Assembly (NCBI GenBank): GCA_963931865.1
Contig: OZ007512.1
Coordinates: 4,107,883-4,171,882 of the forward strand
Origin: Axinella damicornis
Lineage: Eukaryota; Porifera; Demospongiae; Axinellida; Axinellidae
Reading direction: 5' to 3'
Length of the DNA stretch: 64,000 bases
Shown here: piece after piece, positions 34,277 through 48,297 of the stretch
Layout of the letters: every line of letters begins with the position of its first letter
How positions within the stretch are numbered: position 1 is the first letter of the stretch
Program-made: the position numbers and the translations under genes
The notes under the pieces: generated by a model
The model's database searches: none
Told to the model about the DNA's origin: nothing
The model's input: the letters and a program-made list of their open reading frames with translations, nothing else

Positions 34277-34766
34277 CTGTGGTAGTGTAAGCCGCCAATT
34301 ATTGACTGGTACGTATTATCGACCGCACGGAATAATGTCATGAGTGTGCAGTGTGTGAGCGGCCTTATATAACTGGAAGTTAATGCATTGTGCCATCTGC
34401 CAACTTAGAATGGATTCTTTTGTGTGTTTACTGGCAAGTTGAGATCGTATAACGCCTGATTTGCGAAAACAAGCATCAACCTGGCCTATGTACCATTCAC
34501 CAAAACCAGCAGAATGGTACTACAGCTGTGCCGACAGGAGCTCTGAGCCCCAGCAACAACTACCTGCAGCTCTACCTTCAAGTTGGTTTCTTTGACACTG
34601 CTCTTGTGGGAAGCCAGTTTATCACTCTGATATAGGATGCATGTCAGTCTTTAAGCCGAGCATAGACGATGTGTAAGAGCCAAGTTCCCAAGCCGTTGCC
34701 GGACTGAGATATGAAGGCAAGTTTGAATTGTCATCAATTATTGGTGGCTTACGCTATATTGGTGGG
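34277..34766. mobile_element. shorter relative of the TAGCGTAA TIR element
   Basis: Left end TAGTGTAAGCCGCCAATTATTG and right end CAATTATTGGTGGCTTACGCTA are inverted repeats related to those of the 856-bp element. The interior differs and matches pieces of 24.89-26.2 kb. No target duplication is clear. Confidence 0.6.
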
Positions 34767-35083
34767 GATTATTGCATTGCATAGGCAATTCCATATATTA
34801 TTGGCACCATGGCTTGTTGTCTCGTGATGTACATTTTTTGCTAGCTAGCATAACCCCATCTTCCCTCACAGAATACCTGTTCCCTGCGTCCCAGGAGGAA
34901 GAGGATGGGCGATAAAATTCAACTTGAATCGCTTTTACTGACAGTTCATGATGAGTACTGCTGCCGAAGATAACCGCTCTGAACCTTGCTCTCAAGTGAG
35001 TGTGTGAGTGGGTGGGTGAGTGAGTGGGTGTGTGGGTGGCTGTGTGGGTGGGTTGGTGTGGGGGAGACTCATTCAGCAGAGTC

Positions 35084-35934
35084 TAGCGTAAACCACCAAT
35101 TATCGTCACCTGTATTTGCATGAATTGCAGCATCGTCTAGGAACGGTTCCAGGACACCAAACTTGCACCAACGTATAGACCATCACACCCTCCATAAGCC
35201 CTACCACCTTTAAGCTGTTATGTATTTCCGGCTTTCAGTGGTGCACTAGCGAATGCAACCTCACACAAATCAATTATCGGCACCCTGTACATATTATCGT
35301 CACTGCCTAGTACTCCCATAGATAATCCTGGGTCAATTATCGGCACATGCTGATGTCATCGACTCACCTCCATTCCCTGAAAATCCACCACAAATCCCCC
35401 AGGTACATGACCATTCTATCTATCACCCAGTGAAAAAAACACCAAAGCATGCAACCCCTTCAATATAATTTATGAATTTTTGAATAAAATTTGTTCATCA
35501 CACTACACAGTAAAAGCAAAACAATTATCTTTCTTCCACATCCAGTACGTGGCACATTCGTGGAGCCATCTCTTGCACACACACTCCACCCGGCCATTCT
35601 GATCCAGCACAGTCATGCTAGTCGTCCTCAAAAGTCTGATCCAGTGGCAGGAGAGGACCCAAGCTCGTGGTCTCCCCCTACGCTTCTTTTGATTAGACAT
35701 GAACAGCCTTACAACATAAAATGGCTAAAAGGACAGAAAATGACATCCAGTTATAACCTTTTAACCGAAGACAAACCTTCTGCAAAGCTTCAGTATTGTA
35801 AACAGCTTGCGTGACGATGACGTAGGGCGAGCGGAATCCGTATTTCGCCGCTTACTCTCCGTTTACTAAGCGCCGATAATTGGTATGTTGGGTGGCGATG
35901 ATAAGGTCAAGCCGATAATTAATGGTTTACGCTA
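35084..35934. mobile_element. 851-bp TIR element, copy 2
   Basis: Same ends and interior as copy 1 at 32050. It begins right after CAGAGTC of the sequence that in the duplicated blocks reads CAGAGTCTAATGGTG (19606 and 54163), so the left junction has empty counterparts. The right flank does not match. Confidence 0.85.
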
Positions 35935-36383
35935 CTGGTCTTGTTTGCCTACTGACGTCTTTTAGCTCTTTCAAGTGAAACAGCTGCTTTGAATATGTAC
36001 GTACATGTAGTAATAGATGCAAGCAGTTTCTCACTTCAGCTGCTGCTTGAGTTGCTGCTCCCTGATTGCGACCACACGGCAGCTCCCAGTGTTGTCCGCC
36101 GAGCTCTCAACGTTCACATTAGCGTTAACACAGTCTGGTGAGCTCTCTATCCTCACTGAAGCTATGTTTGAGTGTAGAGCATTACTCTGACACACTGACA
36201 GGGTTGTATGATAGTATCTCTGGTGAAGAGCACATATTAACGCCAGATTGAACTCGAGGTCATACACATCACTAGCCCAGTACAGCCCCCCGACCACCTC
36301 ACAAGAGTTTACAGCAGGTTTAATGGGTCAAAGAAGATAATATACAATGCAATTGTTCAAATAGTGACATATCAAAGTACATT

Positions 36384-38903
36384 CTATCCTTGAAGGATAG
36401 CAATTTCCACTGTGTCTATCGGAATACTAAACAGGGCACCTTCGTAGCCCCCCACCACCATCAGTTTGTTGCCAGGGAGGACTGCTACTAGAGTGTTCCA
36501 ACGTGCAGTGGGCATGTGGCTGATGACCTCCCAGGAGTTGGTTGCTGGGTTGTACTGGTGAATGGCAGCAGTGCGGTGTTCAAAGCTGTCATCACACCCA
36601 CCAACTGCTAGCAGCTGTCCACAGAGGGTGGCACAGCTGGATGAGCATACTGGGAGATCGGCAACTCGGTGCCAGACTTCTTGCAGAGTCAAGGTCTCCA
36701 ACCTTGCTCCTAGTGACTGAGGTTGACAAGACTGTTGGAGGTCAGCCATGGAACAAGCAAGCACTGATCTTGGTTCATTGCTCATGTCATATCCAAGCAA
36801 GAAGATGTGGTCTTGACAGATTGTTGCTGTAGCGTATCTGAGTGCAAAAGGCAGACCGCTGGCAGTGGACCACTGTAGAGTCTCTGTGTCCATCACTTCT
36901 ACTTTACATAGTTTTTGGTACCCTCCACCTCCTCCTGCCACGACCAGGGACTTTCCACTACACACAGCTGCAGTGCCAAAACGTTTGGTTGGCATGGGTG
37001 GGAAGCACTCCACCCACTTCCCCTCACCAGTCAAACTGAGGAGTTGGTTTGTAACATTTCCACCCAGCCTTCCCCCGATGGCAGTCAGGAGACCATTGAC
37101 TACTGCCAGGCTGCAATAGCCATGAAGACTCGGAGGGAGTGTGGACCACATCTGTTTTTCAGAATCATAGGAATACACATCTTTATTGGATTGGTAAGTG
37201 CATGTACTAAAGTAAGCCATGTTGCCGTCCACGACAGGTGGTGTTCCTGCCATCGTACGTGGAGCTCTCCCACACTTCCTCCAGTGTAAGCAGAGTGGTC
37301 CCTTTCTTGCACTCTGACCTCTGACTTGGGGTTTTGTTGTTGGCTGATCATAGGTCTGCTGCTGCAGCTCCCTGATTTGCTGGTCACGTTGCTCAAGGTC
37401 ATGGATTTGTTTATCGCTATCCAGATGTTTGTGTTGGAAGTCTGCAGTTACTTGCTCGTTTGCTTCCAGCTGTTGGTTTTGCTGTCGGAGTTGCCTTTCC
37501 CTGTCGGCAATTGAACGATCTTTTTCTTGTAGTTGTCTTTCCCTGGTGGCAATTGTACGATCTTTCTCTTGTAGTTGCCTTTTGTTGGTGGCGATTGTAC
37601 GATCTTTCTCTTGTAGTTGCCTTTCGTTGATGGCGATTGTACGATCTTTCTCTTGTAGTTGCCTTTCCTTGGTGGCGATTATATGATCTTTCTCTTGTAA
37701 TTGCCTTTCATTGGTGGCGATTGTACGATCTTTCTCTTGCAGTTGCCTTTCCTTGGTGGCGATTGTAAGATCTTTCTCTTGTAGTTGGCTTTCCTTGGTG
37801 GCAATTGTACGATCTATCTCTTGTAGTTGTCTTTCCTTGTTGGCAATTGTACAATCTTTCTCTTGTAGTTGCGTTTCCTTGGTGGCAATTGTAAGAGCTT
37901 TCTCTTGTAGTTGTCTTTGTCTTTCTTGAGCTTCTGCTTGCAGTTCTCTGATTCGCACACGTTCTCCATCTGTCGTTGCTCTTTGTCCTTGCTGCACACT
38001 TTCACCATACTGTGGGGTGTCTTTCAGAGCAGCTAGACGATTGCAGAGCTCCTGAGCTGAGGGCCTTTCTCTGTCTCTGTCCTTCAGACAGTCGAGGGCA
38101 ACTGGCTGCAAGGGTTTAGCTGGGTCGATCAGGTCAATGTGTGATAGGCGACGTTCAACCTCAGGAATAGGCACTTTGACTTGTCCAGTGGGGAATCGCG
38201 GGTCATCAATTTCCATAATTTTACAGTGCGGACTGGGATTGGGAAACTGCCTAGTGAGAATTTGAATGTCGAGTACACCAAAGGAGAAGTAGTCGAGTTT
38301 GTTAGTGTAAACTGGAGGATCATACAGTGCTTCTGGTGGCATGTATGCTAGTGTGCCCGGGCACATGGTCATTGGGGTCATGCGTGGGTTTACATCAGCT
38401 AGCTTTGACATCCCGAAATCTGTCACCTTGGCTCTGTTTCCAGGACCAATCAGTAGTACATTGTTACTGGAGAGGTCACGGTGTATGATACCATTCGAGT
38501 GGAGGTAGGCGAGGGCCAGGACTATACCGTGACAAATATCTACTTGGATGTGGAAGGGGAGCAGTTCCTCGGATTGCTCCAGGAAACGCGTCAGACTACT
38601 ATCCATGAGTTCCATGAGTAGCACAGGCAGCCCAGACTCAGGATCCCTACTCACCCCCAAGTACTGCACGATGTGGGGGTGTCTGACACCGCTCAGGAAT
38701 TGGCACTCTTGCTCGAATCGCTCCATGATCTTTCGTGTACCTGGGTCATTCGTCTCAAATAGCGTTGGGTGAACTATTTTGACGGCACATGGTAGCTCAT
38801 CACACAGAGCTCTGTAGACGGCTCCATATGATCCGACACCGAGGGAGGACGTTTTGATGATTCGGATGACCTGATAGCCAAAGTGGCCCTGTGGTTGTGC
38901 CAT
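36384..38903 (-). CDS. protein kinase / coiled coil / kelch propeller protein D, 839 aa
   Basis: Intact gene, start at MAQPQGHFGYQ; the frame is open 16 codons further up. Kinase landmarks: GVGSYGAVY, CAVKIV, HRDLSSNNVLL, DFGMSKL, GTLAYMPPEAL. After residue 300 a coiled coil contains ten consecutive 14-residue units of the form LQEKDRTIATKERQ (DNA 37500-37920, 42-bp period), then LRQQNQQLEANEQVTADFQ. The kelch part is complete (VYSYDSEKQMWSTLP through QYNPATNSWEVISHMP), ending VEIAILQG. This is the longest intact copy; extra length is all in the coil. Head-to-head with the duplicated CA array and module at 39.5-40.2 kb. Expected role: a cytosolic signalling kinase whose propeller binds a partner and whose coil spaces or dimerises it; this is inferred from architecture only. 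Confidence 0.88.
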   Translation of the reverse strand: MAQPQGHFGYQVIRIIKTSSLGVGSYGAVYRALCDELPCAVKIVHPTLFETNDPGTRKIMERFEQECQFLSGVRHPHIVQYLGVSRDPESGLPVLLMELMDSSLTRFLEQSEELLPFHIQVDICHGIVLALAYLHSNGIIHRDLSSNNVLLIGPGNRAKVTDFGMSKLADVNPRMTPMTMCPGTLAYMPPEALYDPPVYTNKLDYFSFGVLDIQILTRQFPNPSPHCKIMEIDDPRFPTGQVKVPIPEVERRLSHIDLIDPAKPLQPVALDCLKDRDRERPSAQELCNRLAALKDTPQYGESVQQGQRATTDGERVRIRELQAEAQERQRQLQEKALTIATKETQLQEKDCTIANKERQLQEIDRTIATKESQLQEKDLTIATKERQLQEKDRTIATNERQLQEKDHIIATKERQLQEKDRTIAINERQLQEKDRTIATNKRQLQEKDRTIATRERQLQEKDRSIADRERQLRQQNQQLEANEQVTADFQHKHLDSDKQIHDLEQRDQQIRELQQQTYDQPTTKPQVRGQSARKGPLCLHWRKCGRAPRTMAGTPPVVDGNMAYFSTCTYQSNKDVYSYDSEKQMWSTLPPSLHGYCSLAVVNGLLTAIGGRLGGNVTNQLLSLTGEGKWVECFPPMPTKRFGTAAVCSGKSLVVAGGGGGYQKLCKVEVMDTETLQWSTASGLPFALRYATATICQDHIFLLGYDMSNEPRSVLACSMADLQQSCQPQSLGARLETLTLQEVWHRVADLPVCSSSCATLCGQLLAVGGCDDSFEHRTAAIHQYNPATNSWEVISHMPTARWNTLVAVLPGNKLMVVGGYEGALFSIPIDTVEIAILQG

Positions 38904-39478
38904 TGTTGCTGTGGATTCCTGGACACAGAGACAGGGCATGTTACTAACCACCTTTCTTCTACCTTTACTTTGAGCTGAACTAGTAAGGCAAATTCAAAAC
39001 TTGCTATCGTGGAGATGATAGCAGAATGTCCTACTGTAAAGCTAGACACGCCCACTAACTGACCCCACTCAATGTCCCATATTCTAGTATCAGTACTGGC
39101 AGAAGTGGCTGCAAACTGCTATTTCAGTCTGCACACTCAGTTCAGTACCTCACCTGACACTGCAGTGAGGTTTCTCTGTCTATTGCACACAAGTTCGAGA
39201 CAAACAGTTCACTGGTAGAATCACCAATATAGCTATATAGCTACATAACAGAATTCAAATTCATAGCTACTGCAATCAGGAGATTCCAGACTACCAAATA
39301 AGGTAATGCAACCTTGCCACCTGGCTATGAATTTAAACCACTGTCAGTAATGAATTCGACGCTGGGATATAATACACCAACCAGACTGATCATGTGATGT
39401 CATGTGTTACAAGTAATGTTACACCCAGTGAAGATGCATAAGAAGCGAAACCATTTCTGACCGCTTTCCTTTGCCCAT

Positions 39479-39630
<152 letters not shown>

Positions 39631-39634
39631 ACAA

Positions 39635-40230
39635 AGGTTCAGGTGCTGTTGGTGGTCATGGAGGCAGTGGACCCCTGAACCTTCTGGCAGAGAAAGTCCT
39701 CCTGCACTACAGGTGAGCCACCCAAGATGGTAACTATGGGTATGCATACACCAATCCTTAGACCTCTAGTAGAGAGTTTGAGTTCACTGTGGACTCCATT
39801 CAGCTGCCATCAGAGACAGATGCAGCAACTTAAAACATTGACGTTCTCTGATATGCAGCTTTTCACAAGTCACTTGTACCGAGCGACTTCACCAGTTAGT
39901 ATTCACTCTACTTCAGCATAACTGCTAAAATGGTGGTTGTAGAATCCATTGTGGGCTTCTATATACTGTCTAGCTGGGTGTGTTTGACTAGCATGAGTAG
40001 CCTTGTTCCCAGGCCGCGTGGGAGGAGAGAAGACGTCTTCTCTCCTCCCACGTGGCCTGGGAACGAGGCTATAGCATGAGCTGATACATTCTGGTGCACA
40101 GGTGGGCGTGGTGGTTGCTAGCTTTGACAAGGAAGAGTTGGAGGGAGGATCCCAACCAAAGCCACTTGATTTGGGATTGAAATCGACCACGTATGATCCT
40201 GAACATGATCAAACCCTGGATAGTGCTACA
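39635..40230 (+). other. exon-like module pair, copy 3
   Basis: First piece encodes, in one frame, GSGAVGGHGGSGPLNLLAEK up to CACTACAG and a GTGAGCC donor (39714). The second follows GCACAG at 40103 and reads VGVVVASFDKEELEG, then continues to a TAG at about 40230; it is the longest open version of this piece. A MITE hairpin lies between them. Confidence 0.35.
39998..40071. mobile_element. TAGCC hairpin MITE, 74 bp, 9-bp TSD TAGCATGAG
   Basis: Near-perfect hairpin with GAGAAGACGTCTTCTC at the centre. Target duplication TAGCATGAG at 39989-39997 and 40072-40080. Shortest copy with intact flanks. Confidence 0.95.
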
Positions 40231-40535
40231 TAGACCATTCCGTTGCTGAACACTTGGTTGTAGCATGATGGCACGATCTAGTGAAAACCCTAGCATCTCA
40301 TGACTGGTCTTTATCTATGCATTCAGTTTCCATATGTAAGTTTTGACCTGAAAATCAGCTGCATAATATTACGTATGTTCAGGTGAAATGGCTGATCACC
40401 TAATTAGATTTACACACCTGGAATGCCACACACGATACACAACTTTAACTATCCTCAGTACAAAATACAAGCATGAAGAAAGCATGAAAACAGTGTTTGT
40501 TAATATTTGAAAGGTCCTTGTTGTCAATCTGAAAA

Positions 40536-44114
<3,579 letters not shown>

Positions 44115-45433
44115 TCATTATTCAGTAATTCAGATATGTTCGGGTACAGTGTACGCTTGGTGTAAGGTGGCACACAGTTTGTTTATCAAAAATTTGTGTA
44201 TCACTACTTGTATTGCCTGTAAAATGAAATGAATTTTTGATTAAATTTTGTCGTGCAAAATAAACGTCACTGTGCTGTAACAACTGAACTTCCTTGACAG
44301 CAAGTGTTCCACATGCAACTAGTACAGTGCAATTGTACTATGCAGGTATATAACATTTGCTTATTAATTTTCATTCATATCCGTCCAAAGCTTATACATA
44401 GAAGATTCAATAGCTTAACTAATCATTAGTTCGTCAAAACATCGTAAAATGATTTTTGTTTGTACTGGCTAGTTGTTGTTGTTGCATTCGTATAACATAG
44501 GAGAGTGATTTCTGTTTGCTTTTTAGGCAACTGCAACTGCTTCTAATGTGACCCGGTGTACGGAAACTCGACTCATTGCTGCATTATTATCAATAGATTA
44601 CTAGAGAATACTGGAGTTTACTAAAGATTACTAGAACCACAACTTCTTCTAATGACTGTGACCCGGTGTACAGAAACTCGACTCATTACTCTGAGTCGTC
44701 ATAAACATTCCAGTAGACAGTGTGAACAGTCCACTGATTGATTAGTTAGGGCAGCTTTTCTGTTTGATGTAAACTTGCAGTACGTACTACTACATCATCC
44801 TCGGTTTAGCCACACTGCTAGCGATCATACACTGGCCGTTTTAACTATCTTCATGCAATCACTCAACGAACTCTTTATAAAATCTTCATGCATATTTTGT
44901 ATGATGCCACACCCAATTCAGGGATCAATGCTTATAGAGATATTCTGAGTGCATGCACACCAACACTCACCTTTGGACGGCTTATTGGACAGCTGAAAAA
45001 TTTGACATAGCTACAACAGACACTTTCAAGTGTTCAATTGGTAGTACGCTTCCAAGCTTCTCTCAGTTATAGCAGGTACATGTAGTTACACTTAGCATGA
45101 ACTTCTTCACATATATTGACACACATCCTCAGAACAAGCTAATGCATCGGCTTGGATGCAATGTTTCATTTTGTAGATGAGACATGATGATGCAACTTCC
45201 TATTAATAACTAACACTTCCCACTGTTTACACAGCAGGATGTAGTGGATACTGATTTTACATTATACATACTTTGTAGCACTTTCATCTATAACTAAATA
45301 AGGCAAGCATCGTCCATTTCTTAGGCTCCTCAACCTACAGTACAGATTGCTCGCCTTGTTCCAAAGAGCCTGGGAATGAGGTTAGTCTTAGGCAAACATT
45401 GTCTATTTGTTTGGCTCCTCAACCTATAGTACA
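44115..45433. other. intergenic, likely 5' region of the GAREM-like gene
   Basis: No gene seen. Two copies of GTGACCCGGTGTAC.GAAACTC lie at about 44549 and 44648 with similar surroundings. A degenerate TAGCC-type half sequence (GAGCCTGGGAATGAGG) lies near 45368. Confidence 0.4.
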
Positions 45434-45567
45434 GATATTCACAATGTGTGCTATTCCCCTCTGCGTCCTACTGTTGACCCACCCACAAGTAACTTTTCTC
45501 TGTTTGTCAGCGATGGTGATGACACTAGCAGGCTTGACACTTATTGTTGCCTACCTGATGTATCAGT

Positions 45568-45774
45568 TACTGTAAACTAAATTAATAGTTAGCAGTCTTT
45601 GTCTGCACAAGCTTCTTCATCAAAACAGTTGCGACGTTTCAATCCCGAAGGATCTTCATCAGGCAGATAGCAATACTGACTTGTATTGCTATCTGCCTTT
45701 AGTTTACAGTAATAGACTCGCATAGTCTTTGGTCGAAGGGACCGGTCGTTTAGGATCTAGACTAAAATAATTCA
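45568..45774. mobile_element. 207-bp insertion with 13-bp TSD and hammerhead-like core
   Basis: CTGATGTATCAGT occurs at 45555-45567 and again at 45775-45787, while the intact paralog has it once, so the interval is an insertion. Inside, ACTGTAAACTAAA near the left end and TTTAGTTTACAGT at about 45698 are inverted repeats, and GCAGATAGCAATAC forms another hairpin near 45665-45695. A hammerhead-type core lies at 45629-45666 on the minus strand. Confidence 0.8.
45629..45666 (-). ncRNA. hammerhead-ribozyme-like core, copy 2
   Basis: Minus strand: UGC then CUGAUGA (complement of 45656-45662), helix GAUCC/GGAUU closed by a UUCG loop, GAAA (complement of 45637-45640), then CGUC with GCA after the predicted cleavage site. 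UGC/GCA can pair as the base of stem I. All invariant core positions fit a minimal type I hammerhead. Confidence 0.6.
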
Positions 45775-46805
45775 CTGATGTATCAGTGTCAGAGTCCGAG
45801 GAGGAGAAGAGTTTGCTGCAGTGTAAGACATTGTGGAATTATATCTGTACACATCACTATGATAATTTCAGCTGTAGGACTTATCGTCACGCTGTTAACG
45901 CGCGCTTTATGAGATGATTCTGGTTGTACAAGTACAAGTTGAGACTGGAATAACAAGATTTGTGCTCTCCCTGCTGCCATCACTCCCACTGTCTGCACTG
46001 GGATGGTATGTGAGGAGAAGGTCTCAGAGAGCAGTGATCAATGAGTGCAGTGAAACATCACAGTCATCTGAAGAACAACAGTCAACAAATCAAAGCTGCA
46101 GTGACATGCACAGTGAAGACGAAAATCCATTGCCTCTGTAGCTAATGTCTGCTTCAACGTTTCTGACACCATTTTCATTAAAATACACTGTTTTGATTCA
46201 GGACTTAAACAGACAATGCAGTTGTTATGCTTGAAATCAACACCCAATTTGTACATCACGCACATTACTAGCCATTCCTCCACCCCAACTGTAACAATAA
46301 CTTTTGATCGTAACTTTTTTGTAATTACAATTAACTATCACAACAGCAAATTTTAATGCATATCTCTGTTGCATATCTGAAGTCATCATTGTTACAGCAC
46401 AGTATAATTTTTTGGCTGAAGAAAGGTGAATTTCTGCAGTTGCAAAACCAAAAGGAACCATTGTATATGGGATCCCGATGAAAGGTATAATGGTACCTAT
46501 AATAGCAATTCCCACCAACAGTATTTCAACTTCTGGTATACCTAGTACATTGATAGCAGTTACAGTGTTAATGTGTGGATCAGGCCCTGGTGTGGATCCA
46601 CGTATATACGTGCACATACATTACAGAAATGGATTTTTAACCTTTGTTTGTCTAGCACGATCCAAGACTTCAACAATAGAGGCCATATCGGTGATGCTCC
46701 AAACAAACCATGCCATTATACCTTTACTGTTAGGATCCCAGCAAAAAGGTACAATGCTACCTTTGTCATTCTCACCGACAGTATTTGATCATTAACTGGA
46801 ACAAC

Positions 46806-46937
46806 AATTACTATAAACATGGACAATATATAAACATGGACAATATAAACATGGACAATATAAACATGGACAATATAAACATGGACAATATAGACATGGA
46901 CAATATAAACATGGACAATCACAATATAAACATGACC
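46806..46937. repeat. 15-bp minisatellite, about 8 units
   Basis: Unit ATAAACATGGACAAT with small variants. Confidence 0.9.
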
Positions 46938-47135
46938 GTTCTTAGTGAAGTCAGCTAGACCGTATCTTGCACAGCTCAACTTTACTTGTTCTACACAGCT
47001 ACATCGACGGTTTCATTATGAACAAGATCGTCAGAGTTCACAGCTCGGGACAGATTTAAGTTGCTTCTATACCTAGCTGCAATATTATATCCGAAAGGAA
47101 GTAAAAGCCTATCATAAAATAGTATGGGTCAGCAA

Positions 47136-47136
<1 letters not shown>

Positions 47137-47168
<32 letters not shown>
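47137..47168. repeat. 32-base C homopolymer
   Basis: Uninterrupted plus-strand C run in otherwise unremarkable sequence. Confidence 0.9.
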
Positions 47169-47171
<3 letters not shown>

Positions 47172-48297
47172 TTCAAAGATTTGGTTATCATTGTTTGAAG
47201 AAGTACAGGCTAGCTGGAACCGCTATGTCTAAGTAAGTAAAGCAAAGGTAAATTTGTTGACTCTATAGCTATCTGGTAATGTCGAAAGCGACTGTGACAA
47301 GGGAAGATTTGTTATCAATACATTTACTAGTTTTGCTTCTATACTGAAGTACCCATGGTAATATTTCAATCAAATTTTGATCATCTAAGATTGTCTAACT
47401 GAATGTCTCAGCTAGCCCCCTCCTTTCAGCCCAGGTCTCCCTTCAGCAATTCACAGGTTACATTGTTAGGAAGGATCATGAAAACAAGGTTATATAACAT
47501 TCGGTCTATATTCAACTACTGGTATACCTACTTAGTGGGGTAGCTACTTAGAGAGCAGTTAGTGTTAATGCATGCGTATCATTATGAAAATGGATTTTTA
47601 ACCTTTGTTAGTACAAGACTTCAACAACAGTGGCCATATTGGTACAATAACATTATGTGACGCTCCAAACAAACCTTAAACAATTAAGTGAAATTCATTT
47701 TGTAATGAGAGTAGCATACATGAAAACCACGAGTGCAAGGCTTGAACTGTTGCTGTGCACATCAGATGTTAAGGTTTGAGTACATACCGGTACCTACCTA
47801 GTGTGCAGCCTATGTACTTTCAGTACCATAGCTAGCTCTATGTTTCCTGATTGCAGTTGTGTCATTCAAAACTTAACCGATTGTTTTTTCTCACGCTGTA
47901 GCTACATAGAGGCTAGCTACTTCTATATGTTTGTATAGTGAAACCATCTTTGTAGAAAACAGGAGATTTTAGGTGCACAGAGCTTAGACCTTAGCTCAGC
48001 TCTCTTGCTATGATGAACGTTTTGGGTGGATCGAGAGAATTGCAAGGTGATATAGCCTTTCCATTTGCTTAGCCAGCAAGTTCATGCAAATTGTTCTGGC
48101 ACTCAGAAAAACTCTGCCACCTAATGTGTGAATGATATGATAGCTAAATGCCTGATTAATCATGCAATAAGTTTAATTCCGGCACTATGTGCAGTTCAAA
48201 GACCAAGTGGCTGCTGCCATGGCAGTTGAGAAACATCTTATTGAGCGTATTAGACTGTTGAACTTTCCTTTTACCTCTGCAGGATTCAATCATCACT

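Larger units (their letters stand above)
45434..46141 (+). pseudogene. broken C-terminal copy of the multipass membrane protein
   Basis: Matches the exon at 50467-51519 from TATTCACAATGTGTGCTATTC onward (CAIPLCVLLLTHPQ, IISAVGLIV, VQVETGIT, LSLLPSLPLSALGWYV, NECSETSQSSEEQQ, DENPLPL). It is disrupted by a 207-bp insertion at 45568-45774 and by a net +4 bp change near 45890-45910 that shifts the frame. The N-terminal half is absent. Confidence 0.85.
46142..48297. other. intergenic, partly duplicated with 51520-52060
   Basis: 46200-46560 resembles 51600-51980 (AGGTATAAT..., CACCAACAGTATT), so the duplication that produced the broken membrane-protein copy included its 3' flank. The rest shows no supported gene. 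Confidence 0.45.
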
